Source: Clostridia bacterium | GTDB taxonomy: Bacteria > Bacillota > Clostridia > Oscillospirales > Acutalibacteraceae | NCBI GenBank assembly: GCA_017387165.1 | Contig: JAFOFS010000069.1 | Coordinates: 1 to 10,341, forward strand | DNA: 10,341 nucleotides | Reading direction: 5' to 3' | Shown: piece after piece, positions 1-7,256 of the stretch | Position numbering within the stretch: position 1 is the first letter of the stretch | How the letters are laid out: each line of letters begins with the position of its first letter | Position numbers and translations under genes: made by a program | The notes under the pieces: model-generated | Databases searched by the model: none | Seen by the model: only the letters and a program-made list of their open reading frames with translations | What the model was told of the DNA's origin: nothing

Positions 1-422
1 TCTATCATGGAGATGCGGCGGATATGGCGCTCATCGTTGGAGAAGGGAGTGTCCAGGAAGGTGTCCACGATCTTCAGCGCCAGACCTTCGCCCAGAACTC
101 TTGCGCCCAGTGCCAGGATATTGGCATCGTTATGCTCGCGGGTAGCCTGTGCAGAGAAGCAGTCGGAGCAGAGGGCGGCGCGGATGCCGGGGACCTTGTT
201 TGCGGTAATGGAGATACCGATACCGGTGCCGCAGATAATGATGCCTCTGTCGCACTCACCGCCGGCCACGGCCTGAGCTGCTGCTTTGCCGTAAATGGGG
301 TAGTCTACACTGGCATCGCTGTAGCATCCGTAATCCTTATATTCAAGGCCGCGCTTTTCCAGGTGGGCCATTATTGCCTGTTTGAGCTGAAATCCGCCGT
401 GGTCACATGCAATTGCGATCAT
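1..422 (-). CDS. rpiB: Ribose-5-phosphate isomerase B (C-terminus cut by window edge)
   Basis: Cytoplasmic enzyme of the non-oxidative pentose phosphate pathway that interconverts ribose-5-phosphate and ribulose-5-phosphate; some relatives act on other sugar phosphates such as allose-6-phosphate. The 140 readable codons begin MIAIACDHGG, the family's N-terminal Asp-His signature (D7, H8). Next come YP at 41-42, the catalytic-loop motif ICGTGIG with the presumed catalytic Cys64, SITANK at 71-76, and TREHNDANIL at 94-103 with H97, N98 and D99. The last readable stretch, ERHIRRISMI, is typical of the C-terminal helix, so with a family length near 145-150 only a few residues are missing beyond position 1. 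The ATG at 422-420 follows GGAGG at 431-435 with good spacing. It is a separate transcription unit from the lipoprotein operon to its right, with a terminator and a repeat element between them. Family assignment is very secure; sugar specificity is not. Confidence 0.97.
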   Translation of the reverse strand, partial: MIAIACDHGGFQLKQAIMAHLEKRGLEYKDYGCYSDASVDYPIYGKAAAQAVAGGECDRGIIICGTGIGISITANKVPGIRAALCSDCFSAQATREHNDANILALGARVLGEGLALKIVDTFLDTPFSNDERHIRRISMI

Positions 423-457
423 AGTAGTTTCCTCCGTGAATTAATAATTTCGGACAC

Positions 458-486
458 ATTTTAACACAAAGCCTCCCTTGTGTAAA
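458..486 (-). promoter_or_regulatory. Predicted sigma-A promoter of rpiB
   Basis: On the minus strand a -35 box TTTACA (481-486) and a -10 box TAAAAT (458-463) are separated by exactly 17 bases. Each hexamer has one mismatch to consensus. Transcription would start near 451, giving a leader of about 29 bases that contains the GGAGG ribosome-binding site at 431-435. The -35 box lies in the outer hairpin of the neighbouring inverted-repeat element, while the -10 box lies just outside the element. Prediction by motif only. Confidence 0.6.
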
Positions 487-619
487 GGGAGGTGGATTTT
501 TGCGCAGCAAAAAGACGGAGGGATTGTTCCAGGTAATAAGTGATAGTGAAGAAGTAAAAAGTAACAATCCCCCAGTCTCCGCGTTCGCGGAGCCAGCCCC
601 CTTTACAAGGGGGCCTTGG
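468..619. repeat. MITE-like element with long imperfect terminal inverted repeats
   Basis: Two arms of about 58-60 bases, roughly 468-528 and 562-619, are imperfect reverse complements of each other and flank a 33-base unrelated spacer. Each arm contains two hairpins. In the left arm, CCTCCCTT/AAGGGAGG (472-492) is followed by TTTTTGC/GCAAAAA (497-513). In the right arm, CTCCGCG/CGCGGAG (577-592) is followed by GCCCCCTT/AAGGGGGC (596-614). Both arms end inward on a GGRGGGATTGTT-like sequence. I recall this arm pattern as a dispersed repeat in many Oscillospirales genomes, but that is from memory. No coding capacity and no clear target-site duplication is visible. It accounts for most of the 284-base gap between rpiB and the operon's last gene. 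Confidence 0.7.
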
Positions 620-645
620 CGGTAGCCATGAGGGGGCGGGAAAAG

Positions 646-679
646 AAAAATCCCGAGGCCGAAGCCTCGGGATTTTTTT
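646..679 (-). terminator. Rho-independent terminator of the lipoprotein operon
   Basis: Read on the minus strand, a GC-rich stem with arms 664-673 and 650-659 (GCCTCGGGA outermost) closes on a stable UUCG tetraloop (660-663). It is followed by TTTTTCTTTT. It lies about 30 bases downstream of the last operon stop codon (707-709), the position expected for the operon's terminator. The other strand also has a T-run after the stem, so it could work in both directions. Confidence 0.9.
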
Positions 680-706
680 ATTCAGGTTTTACGGATGACG
701 CAAGGA

Positions 707-1189
707 TTACGCGTTGCGCTTCTTGCTCAGAACCGCCAGACCCGCCGCCGAAACGAGGGTCAGCAGAACCGCCGCGGTCGCGCCGGTCGCACCGGTCGCC
801 GGGGAGTCTTCCTTGTCTTCCACGAAGTCCAGAGTCAGTTCGACATCGGTATCGACGAACTCACCCGTGTTCTCATCCATACCGGCCACCGCCATAAACG
901 CGATCTGCTCGCCCTTCTTAACCTTGAGCACGAGCTTGTCGGTCTCGGACATGATAACCGGATCTTCGGTTTCCATCTCGCCCATCGCGAACTCGTACAC
1001 GTTGCCAACCAGGTTCACGGTGATGGTACCGTTAGCCGGAGCAGTCCAAGTACCGCAGTAGAGCATATCCTCTGCCGAAATGGTGAAGGAGTTCTTACCG
1101 ACCTCAAACTTATCCATATTCTCGTAATGGCCAACCGGCGCCTGCGGACCGTCAACGGTCAGGGTGGCGTCCATCGGAATCAGGTTGTC
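707..1189 (-). CDS. C-terminal part of the interrupted surface protein: last beta domain plus sortase anchor
   Basis: This stretch is open in the same frame as the gene directly upstream and is separated from it only by the TAG at 1190-1192. It reads DNLIP, then a Met at 1174, then 154 more residues. It holds the last strand of the preceding beta-sandwich, a fifth repeat starting near GHYENM, and a complete wall-sorting signal: SPATG, a hydrophobic stretch of about 20 residues, and a positive tail KKRNA. SPATG fits the [NSP]PxTG variants used by some clostridial sortases (established). The ATG at 1174-1172 has no convincing ribosome-binding site (only AGGA about 13 bases away) and no signal peptide, so an independent gene would put an anchor domain in the cytosol. 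I read it as the end of one ~614-residue protein, reached only if the TAG is read through or is a sequencing error. Ends with TAA. Confidence 0.8.
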   Translation of the reverse strand, partial: DNLIPMDATLTVDGPQAPVGHYENMDKFEVGKNSFTISAEDMLYCGTWTAPANGTITVNLVGNVYEFAMGEMETEDPVIMSETDKLVLKVKKGEQIAFMAVAGMDENTGEFVDTDVELTLDFVEDKEDSPATGATGATAAVLLTLVSAAGLAVLSKKRNA

Positions 1190-2551
1190 CTAGTCGTCGA
1201 ACTTACCGCCTTCGACAGTAATCAGCACTTCATCGCCCTTGTTGACAGTGATGGTCGCATAGTACTGGGACGGGCTGGAGTACACCGGCAGGTAGGTCTC
1301 ATCGTCATAGACGGTGTTGCCTTCCGCATCCTTATCGGCATGGTTAGCCATATAGTCCGCATACTTCTCGTAATCGGAATAATCGTAATCCGGATCATTC
1401 ACAACCGTCACGTTTTCCATCGACAGGCCGATAATGGTGTCGATGCTGTCCAGTTTGACGGTCAGCACGCCATCGTTCAGCGCAATGTAGTTGTAGTAGT
1501 AGGAATACGCAGTGGCGTTCAGCTTGTTTTCGCCGTTCCCCAGATAATCCGGATTCTCATAAGCACCGGCCGGATACTCAAGCCACAGCGGAGCCACGAC
1601 GTCCGCATCGCTGTCGTTGGTCAGCGCAATGGTCACCGAGTACGGAGCGTTCTCGCCACCCTCGATGAAGGAGATCTCTTCGCCGTCAACGGTAGCGGTC
1701 ACCAGTTCCTTGTCCACATAGGCGCCCACGCAGGAGCTGAGGATGTCGTTGAGCTGAACGTACAGGGTGCTGTTCGCCGGAACAGTCAGTTCCTCGAGGT
1801 CGCCGGACCACCAGATCTGAACCGGGTTCTCTTCGGTACCCACTTCCGGGATGTCCATTTCCACCGTGATCACACCGGCGATGGGCGCATAGGTGTGCAA
1901 GCACACAAAATAAGGCGTGTAGGTGTCGGCCGTCACGGTCAGGGAAACCTTACCATCGGCATCCGGCATACCGGTCACCAGCGGCCGAGTCTCATAAGCC
2001 GAGAAAATCGCCGCCTCATAGGCGTCGAGGTCCGCATCGATGTTGAAGGTCAGCTCGCCGGCCATATCGTTCACGTAGTAGACGCTCCAGTATTCCTGGC
2101 CTTCGCAAACAAATTCGTTGTCGGTTTCGGTGTACACCTCAACAGCCGTGTCCTGCGAGCCGCCGAGCGTCGCCTGCGCGAACTCGAGCGTAACGGTCAC
2201 TTCAGCGTCACTGGTGTTGACGAAGCCAACCATAATCACCATCTGATACGCAACCAGCGTGGCCTCAATACCGCCGCGCAGCTGCATGCTGGGGTGATAT
2301 TCGGTGCCATCCACGATAATAGCGGTCAGACCCGCCGAAGCGGTCAGGGTCATATTGTTGAAGAAATTCGAGCTAAACGCATAATAGTCGGTCGCACCGG
2401 CCGCCACCGTCACCGAATTGGGGGTCATCATCGGGGTGCTGACCTGATACGGGTTCTCCGCGGTACCCAGCGCGGGTTCTTCTGCCAAAGCGACCATACC
2501 CATCGAAAGGACGAGCACAAGCGCCAAGGCGATTGCCAAAATCTTTTTCAT
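1190..2551 (-). CDS. Secreted tandem beta-sandwich surface protein, N-terminal part ending at in-frame TAG
   Basis: Of 453 codons, residues 1-23 form a signal peptide (KK, hydrophobic core, cleavage expected after ALA23). About four repeats of ~95-110 residues follow, most opening with a G-x-x-[ED]-N-P-type motif: GTAENP at 29-34, a diverged start near 130, GTEENP at 238-243, GAYENP at 329-334. Each is rich in alternating hydrophobic strands ending in patterns like VTVTLEF, which suggests Ig-like or pre-peptidase-C-like folds. No catalytic motif is visible. It is the last gene of the operon, 70 bases after the 135-residue lipoprotein, with AGGAGG 8 bases before ATG 2551. The protein stops at TAG in the last strand of repeat 4, without an anchor. 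The in-frame continuation carries the missing strand, a fifth repeat and the sortase signal. Likely role is surface adhesion or scaffolding (inference); the family is not recognised. Confidence 0.85.
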   Translation of the reverse strand: MKKILAIALALVLVLSMGMVALAEEPALGTAENPYQVSTPMMTPNSVTVAAGATDYYAFSSNFFNNMTLTASAGLTAIIVDGTEYHPSMQLRGGIEATLVAYQMVIMVGFVNTSDAEVTVTLEFAQATLGGSQDTAVEVYTETDNEFVCEGQEYWSVYYVNDMAGELTFNIDADLDAYEAAIFSAYETRPLVTGMPDADGKVSLTVTADTYTPYFVCLHTYAPIAGVITVEMDIPEVGTEENPVQIWWSGDLEELTVPANSTLYVQLNDILSSCVGAYVDKELVTATVDGEEISFIEGGENAPYSVTIALTNDSDADVVAPLWLEYPAGAYENPDYLGNGENKLNATAYSYYYNYIALNDGVLTVKLDSIDTIIGLSMENVTVVNDPDYDYSDYEKYADYMANHADKDAEGNTVYDDETYLPVYSSPSQYYATITVNKGDEVLITVEGGKFDD

Positions 2552-2578
2552 TAGAGTTTCCTCCTAAAATTTTATTCC

Positions 2579-2597
2579 TAAGCGATCGATTCGCTTA
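2579..2597 (-). other. Intercistronic hairpin
   Basis: A perfect 7-bp stem, TAAGCGA/TCGCTTA, with a 5-base loop sits in the 70-base gap between the 135-residue lipoprotein gene and the surface-protein gene. No U-run follows it, so it is unlikely to be a full terminator. It could be an mRNA processing or stability element (inference). Confidence 0.45.
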
Positions 2598-2621
2598 CGG
2601 ACAAGAATGGGGGCAGCGTCT

Positions 2622-3029
2622 TTACGCCGCTGCTTTCAGGGTGATGACCATTTCCTTGGCGTTGCCGTCGAAATAGTAGTTCTCCTCGACGGTGTAGCCC
2701 TCCAAAACGGTCTGATTGGGCAGGAAGGACACCTTATAGGTATCTTCCGCTGCCTGCCAGGTCGCCACGCCGTTGGCATCGGTCACGGTGGGGACACAGA
2801 GGTCTTTGCAGATCTGCACCAGCACGCCGACAACCGGCTCGCCGTTTTCGGTTTTCACCGTCACTTTATAAATTTCCTGAGCGGACTGCGTGGTGGTCGT
2901 GGTGGTCGCACTCGTGGTGGTCGTGGTGGAAGCACCGCCGTCGCCGTTATCGGTGCCGCAGGCCACCGCACCCACGCACAGCATCAAGGCAATCGCCAGC
3001 GCGAAAATCTTTTTACCTGTATTCATCAT
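2622..3029 (-). CDS. Small lipoprotein with Thr-rich linker and one prealbumin/Cna-B-like domain
   Basis: Of 135 residues, 1-23 are a lipoprotein signal peptide with lipobox AVAC and lipidated Cys24. Residues 25-50 are a flexible linker made mostly of threonine (two runs, 35-39 and 42-47). Residues 53-132 form a single beta-sandwich of the carboxypeptidase-regulatory/Cna-B type, recognised from YKVTVKTENGEPVVGV and the turn TDANGVATW (83-91). Two cysteines at 74 and 78 (C-x3-C) could form a disulfide. The same domain type opens the three large lipoproteins upstream, so this is a minimal version of their N-terminus. It starts 57 bases after the 972-residue gene. Two ATGs are adjacent (3029 and 3026); GGAGG at 3036-3040 is 6 bases from the first and 9 from the second, so translation may start at the second. 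Function unknown; probably a cell-surface partner of the neighbouring proteins. Confidence 0.88.
   Translation of the reverse strand: MMNTGKKIFALAIALMLCVGAVACGTDNGDGGASTTTTTSATTTTTTQSAQEIYKVTVKTENGEPVVGVLVQICKDLCVPTVTDANGVATWQAAEDTYKVSFLPNQTVLEGYTVEENYYFDGNAKEMVITLKAAA
2889..2929 (-). repeat. 17-bp direct repeat coding the Thr-rich linker
   Basis: The 17-base sequence CGTGGTGGTCGTGGTGG occurs twice on the plus strand, at 2889-2905 and 2913-2929. The copies are offset by 24 bases (8 codons), so gain or loss of one unit keeps the reading frame. It encodes the two threonine runs of the small lipoprotein. Confidence 0.85.
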
Positions 3030-3086
3030 TTTACACCTCCCGTGACCCTATTGTCAAGTGGGTCCGACTAAAACGCTTTTATCTAT

Positions 3087-6005
3087 TTATTTTTCGTAGC
3101 AAAGCGCAAACATCCAAGCGATCTCGTTGTTGATATTCGGCAGCGGATCAAAGTTATCGTCCATAAACAGATACGTGCCGGCGGAGCTGTCCCACCAGCC
3201 GCGATGTTCGCCGCCCTGCTGCATCATATAGACGAGGTCTTTCGTGAGCGGATAGATGCCTTCTTTTGCGTCCATCTTATTCACGTATTCGGTCAGCAGC
3301 GCGTTGTAGCTTTCCTTGATGAGTTGACCGCCCTCGTACTGATAGGAGCCGAAGGTGCCGCCGGCAGGACCGCCGTCCAGACCAAGCATCGCCTGCATCG
3401 AGATGTACGGCGACTTGCTGCCCAGGCGGATATACACCAGCTTGCCGGTGGCAGAGCCGAGGTGGTAGTAGCCGTCCGAGCCGAGCACCAGCTTGTAGGT
3501 ATCGGTCGAAGCGGTCATATCGAAATTGGTCAGAGCGCCGCCGCTGTAGGTGAACGCTTTCACCGCAGCGCCGGTGTAGTCCACCCACGGCTGATCCGCG
3601 ATGCTGGCGCCGGCATTACCGATACGGGTGACGCGCAGGATGGTGGCGCTGACGTTGGTCGGCGCCGCAACGCCGATGACGTAGGAACCGCCGATCTGAG
3701 AATCGCGAATGTTCAGCGAGAAGGTGTTGCCCTCCGCATCCGGTTTGTAATCCTCATTTTCGACCGTGTTGTGCTGAATGTAGTGCGGCATACCGTAGTA
3801 ACCGACGATGGCGCTCGGGTTGGTGACCGTAAAGAGATACAGACCCGATTTGGTCGGAGTAAACTGCACGTAGTTGGTCTTACCGGGCTTCAGCGTCACG
3901 TAGGTTGCCCCTGCCTCCACCACGTATTTGTTGGATTTGTAGCCGTCGGTCGCATCGCTGCCCACACTCTTGTCGGTCAGCAGCAGCTCGATCGAAGCGG
4001 CGGTCGGGGTCACCTTGGCAACGCTTTCGTCGTATTTCTTGCTGGTGCCGCTGAGCTTGACCGTGTAGGTGGCGTCCATCAGATTGATCTTGGCGACGCC
4101 GTCCGATCCAACCTTTTTCTCCCCCTTCTTGGAGGAGCCGACGTAGAACTGTACGGTCACGCCGGTCACCGCCTTGCCGTTCGCATCCACCAGCTTCACC
4201 GCGTAATCGGTGGGGGTGGTGCCGACGCTGGTGTCGATCTCCTCTTTTTCCAGCGTCACGGTGGTGGATTTCTTGTTCGCGTTGAGCGCAAATTCCAACG
4301 CCGGCGCGATATAGCCGCTCGGCAGGGTCATAACCGCCACGCAATCGCCCGACGGGAGCAGCGCGCTTGCCACGCCGGAGGCGTTGGTCGTCGCGTTGGC
4401 CGATTTGTCCTCCACCGTAAAGGTGAATTTCACGCCGCTGATCGCTTTGCCGTTGTTGTCGCGGACGGTGATCGAATAGGTCAGGTTGCTCACCTGCCCC
4501 ACGTTGCCCGCTCCGGCGCCGGCTTTAAAGCTGACGGTCGCCTTGACGGTCGCGGCAGGATACTCGTTGTTCTCGTTCGGCAGGGCGCTGACCGTCACCT
4601 GCACCTCGTTGCCCTTGTTGACGTCCACCGAAACGGAGGTGCCGTTGCCGTCCTCCTCCAGCGTACGCATGGCGTAGGTGTTGAGGTTGTACAGCGACAC
4701 GTCGTATTTCACGCTGGCGGTCACGCTGTTGACCTTAAAGGTCAGCGTGCCGTTCTCGGTCGCGACGAACTTATAGACGGTGCCTTGGTCGTTGTCCTTC
4801 TTCAGCGAAACGCTGACCTCGCCCGGCTTCAGCTCGTACGGGTTGGAGGCCGTGCCGCCGGGATACGAAAAGGTGACGTGGTAGGTCTTATCCGCCGAGC
4901 CGGTGTTGGCGATCGCCAGCAAGGCCGGCAGCGTCACGTCTTCGATGCTCACCGGCAGCGAGACCACGCCGTTTTCGGGCTTGTAGGTCTTCCCCTCGTA
5001 GGTGACCGTCGCGGTTTCGTCCGCGATCTCCAGCGTCGTGCCGTCTACGCGGTAGACGTTGTAGTACACCGTCGCACCGGCTTTCACCTCGGCGTTAAAT
5101 TCCAGCACGCCGCCGATCTCAAACGGATGCTCCGCCGAGCCATCCGGCTCGGCATCCTCGACCGGCGCCAGCAAATCGTCCGAGTTGGTGGTGACCTTTT
5201 GGACGTAATTGTCAGCGGTATAATACGCAAAAATGGTTTCCAGTTCCTCTTGATCGGTCATCATACCGGTGTGCATAAAGCTGACCACGCCGGTACGGTC
5301 GATCACCACGGTGGTGGGATAGCCGGACAGCTGGAACACCTTTTCCCAGTTGGGATGGCAGGAGCCCATCGGAAGCTTCAGCTTGTTATCCGCCTTGAAC
5401 TTGGCGATCGCCTCGGCGTTGTCATCCGCAATGGGATCCATCGCCAGAAGAATCATCTTGTCGGCGTATTTCTCATACGCCGCCTGCAGGGCGGGAAACT
5501 CCGATTTGCAGGGACCGCAGTTGGTGTACCAGAAATTCAGCACCACCGCTTTTTTGGTCTTCAGCAGTTCCGAGAGCTTATAGGAGTTGCCGTCGGTATC
5601 GGTGAAATCAAAATCGAACATCACGTCGCCCAAGATCACCTTTTCGGTCGCGAGATCGAAATCGGTGCGCAGCGCCGTTTTCAGCGTGATGCGGGTGACC
5701 TCGCCGCTGACGGCGTAGGTGTCCGCCACCGCGTAGCCCTTCGGCACGCCGGCGAGCACGATCAGGCATTTGTCGCCCTTGGCGTCAGCAAAGGTCATTT
5801 TGCCGTTCGCATCGGTCTTAGCAAACGCCACAAGGTCCGATTTGCCCGCGTCGCGGTAAATGTACACGTCAATATTCGCCATCGGCGTGCCGAGATCGTT
5901 GACCACTTCGACGGTGTAGGTGCCGCCGCCTTTTTTGCAGGCGGTCAGCGCCACCATCGAAAACAACAGCGACAGCGCCAGGAGAACAGATACAACTTTT
6001 TTCAT
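3087..6005 (-). CDS. Large multidomain lipoprotein with TlpA/ResA-like thioredoxin domain
   Basis: The 972-residue protein has a lipoprotein signal with lipobox LTAC and lipidated Cys23. Domains in order: a prealbumin/Cna-B-like domain (29-111, turn TDANGKMTF); a TlpA/ResA-type thioredoxin domain (about 124-268) with active site C163-G-P-C166 and cis-proline P230 in GYPTTVVID; two beta-sandwich repeats opening GSAEHP (289) and GTASNP (384); two more prealbumin-like domains (about 508-586 and 600-676); and a ~280-residue C-terminal region paralogous to the 405-residue lipoprotein, with F-x-P-x3-G-x-Y at 715-723, GYYGMPHY at 735-742, DGYYH at 844-848 and a W964-x4-C969-Y end. Extracytoplasmic dithiol/disulfide exchange is the likely chemistry (family knowledge); substrate unknown. 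An extra Cys216 sits before the cis-Pro. GGAGG follows directly after the upstream TGA and starts are 13 bases apart, so translation is probably coupled. No membrane reductase such as CcdA is in the window. Confidence 0.93.
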   Translation of the reverse strand: MKKVVSVLLALSLLFSMVALTACKKGGGTYTVEVVNDLGTPMANIDVYIYRDAGKSDLVAFAKTDANGKMTFADAKGDKCLIVLAGVPKGYAVADTYAVSGEVTRITLKTALRTDFDLATEKVILGDVMFDFDFTDTDGNSYKLSELLKTKKAVVLNFWYTNCGPCKSEFPALQAAYEKYADKMILLAMDPIADDNAEAIAKFKADNKLKLPMGSCHPNWEKVFQLSGYPTTVVIDRTGVVSFMHTGMMTDQEELETIFAYYTADNYVQKVTTNSDDLLAPVEDAEPDGSAEHPFEIGGVLEFNAEVKAGATVYYNVYRVDGTTLEIADETATVTYEGKTYKPENGVVSLPVSIEDVTLPALLAIANTGSADKTYHVTFSYPGGTASNPYELKPGEVSVSLKKDNDQGTVYKFVATENGTLTFKVNSVTASVKYDVSLYNLNTYAMRTLEEDGNGTSVSVDVNKGNEVQVTVSALPNENNEYPAATVKATVSFKAGAGAGNVGQVSNLTYSITVRDNNGKAISGVKFTFTVEDKSANATTNASGVASALLPSGDCVAVMTLPSGYIAPALEFALNANKKSTTVTLEKEEIDTSVGTTPTDYAVKLVDANGKAVTGVTVQFYVGSSKKGEKKVGSDGVAKINLMDATYTVKLSGTSKKYDESVAKVTPTAASIELLLTDKSVGSDATDGYKSNKYVVEAGATYVTLKPGKTNYVQFTPTKSGLYLFTVTNPSAIVGYYGMPHYIQHNTVENEDYKPDAEGNTFSLNIRDSQIGGSYVIGVAAPTNVSATILRVTRIGNAGASIADQPWVDYTGAAVKAFTYSGGALTNFDMTASTDTYKLVLGSDGYYHLGSATGKLVYIRLGSKSPYISMQAMLGLDGGPAGGTFGSYQYEGGQLIKESYNALLTEYVNKMDAKEGIYPLTKDLVYMMQQGGEHRGWWDSSAGTYLFMDDNFDPLPNINNEIAWMFALCYEK

Positions 6006-6018
6006 CGTGTTTCCTCCA

Positions 6019-7236
6019 TCAGCCGAGGTAGCAGCACATAAACAGCCAGAGGTTCTCGGTGTTCATGCCCGGAATCGGGACGCCGTTCTGATCCTTGAAC
6101 AGGTACAGGCTCGCATCCGCGTCAAACCAGCCGGAGTAATCGCCGCGCTGCTGCACGATGTATTTGAGGTCCTCGGTCAGCGGATAGGTGCCCTCGGCCT
6201 CGTCCGCCACCGCAATGTATTCCAGCAGGCATTCGCTGTAGGATTCTTTCTTGACGAACTTGCCGTCCGCATCGTAGAAATACTTGTTCACACCCGAGCG
6301 GTCCAAAATATCCTTAAAGCTGTCGAGATACTTGGATTTCTTCGCCAGACGCATCAGCACCAGCGGACCGTCGGCGGTGTTCAGGTGATAGTAGCCGTCC
6401 GTACCGAGCACCAGATTGTAGGTGGCGGCTTTCAGGTCAAATTCCTTCAGCGTCGCGCCGTCCGGCAGGGTGTACTTGCTCAAAGTGGACTTCTTTTGGT
6501 AGATGGTCCACGGCTCATCCTCGATGGTGTGATCCGGCTCACCGAGGCGCTGAATCGCCAGCGTGACATCCTTATCGCCGTTCGGATCCACGCCGATGAC
6601 CAGCGTGGTGGTGCCGGTGCCGCCGGTACCGATCATCGAAGTCTTGACGTCGATGGTGAATTTGTTGTCCTTCACCTCGGTGGCGGAGTGCGCCTGCACA
6701 AAGTGCGGCGCGCCGTAGTAGCCGATGGTGCCGTTGCTGCCGGGCAGCGAGAATTCGTATTTACCGGCCACCGTCGGGGAGAACAGGAAATAGGTGCGCT
6801 CCGCGCCCAGCTCCGCATAGGTGCAGCCGAGCTTCGCCACGTACGGGACGACCTGCTTCTCCCCCACGCTCAGCGGGTCGGTCGGTTTGCCCTGCACCGC
6901 CAGCGTAACGGTCGCTTCCCGCTTTTTGGCGGTCAGCTCCACCGCAGACGCATCGTACCGATAGGTCGTGTTGCTGTCGGTGAAATTCAGTTCCACGGTG
7001 TAATTGCCTTTCGGGAGCTTTTTGGTGGCGGTGCCGTCCGCACCGACCACCTGCATACCCGCCTGCGCGCCGTCCTTCTTAAACACGACGACCACACCCT
7101 CGGTATACGGGGTGCCGAGCGCATCCTGCACCTTGACGCTGTAAGCGGATTCACCGCCGCAGCCAACCAAAAGCATCGACAAGGAGAGCGCCGCCGCCAG
7201 CAACAGGGACAGGCGTTTCAAAGCCGTTCTTTTCAT
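6019..7236 (-). CDS. Lipoprotein with prealbumin-like domain and DGYYH/W-x3-C C-terminal region, no thioredoxin domain
   Basis: The 405-residue protein has an N-terminal signal with lipobox LVGC and lipidated Cys26. Residues 31-114 form a prealbumin/Cna-B-like domain opening YSVKVQDALGTP. Residues ~127-405 align along their length with the last ~280 residues of the 972-residue protein encoded next. Shared landmarks are F152-x-P-x3-G-x-Y160, IGYYGAPHF at 171-179, the EDEPW stretch at 239-243, LVLGTDGYYHL at 275-285, ESYSECLLEY at 331-340, YPLTEDLKYI at 351-360, and the end W397-x3-C401-C402-Y403. There is no CxxC active site, so it is probably a structural or binding partner rather than a redox enzyme. 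It begins 20 bases after the 941-residue gene, with AGAGG 8 bases before ATG 7236. It most likely arose by duplication of the paralogue's tail or the reverse. No named family recognised. Confidence 0.9.
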   Translation of the reverse strand: MKRTALKRLSLLLAAALSLSMLLVGCGGESAYSVKVQDALGTPYTEGVVVVFKKDGAQAGMQVVGADGTATKKLPKGNYTVELNFTDSNTTYRYDASAVELTAKKREATVTLAVQGKPTDPLSVGEKQVVPYVAKLGCTYAELGAERTYFLFSPTVAGKYEFSLPGSNGTIGYYGAPHFVQAHSATEVKDNKFTIDVKTSMIGTGGTGTTTLVIGVDPNGDKDVTLAIQRLGEPDHTIEDEPWTIYQKKSTLSKYTLPDGATLKEFDLKAATYNLVLGTDGYYHLNTADGPLVLMRLAKKSKYLDSFKDILDRSGVNKYFYDADGKFVKKESYSECLLEYIAVADEAEGTYPLTEDLKYIVQQRGDYSGWFDADASLYLFKDQNGVPIPGMNTENLWLFMCCYLG

Positions 7237-7256
7237 TCCAAAAACCTCTTTTCAGA

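Noticed and set aside
468..619. Riboswitch or structured RNA between rpiB and the operon
   Set aside because: The hairpins are explained by two inverted arms of a repeat element. No known riboswitch core is recognisable, and the rpiB leader itself is only about 29 bases.
707..1174. Independent 155-residue gene starting at the ATG at 1174
   Set aside because: There is no good ribosome-binding site and no signal peptide, although it carries a wall-sorting signal. It is in the same frame as the upstream gene and completes its last domain, so it is better read as the end of that gene.
3029..3058. TTGACA and TAAAAT hexamers on the minus strand directly before the 135-residue lipoprotein gene
   Set aside because: The -10-like box overlaps the start codon, so transcription would begin inside the coding region. 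The spacing is 18 bases and the gene sits well within the operon.
3204..6041. Very long open frame (945 codons) on the plus strand, with similar ones at 7464-10067 and 695-2554
   Set aside because: These are antisense to convincing exported-protein genes. They exist because TTA, CTA and TCA codons are rare in the GC-rich sense genes. Their translations are His/Arg/Val-rich with no signal peptide or domain pattern.
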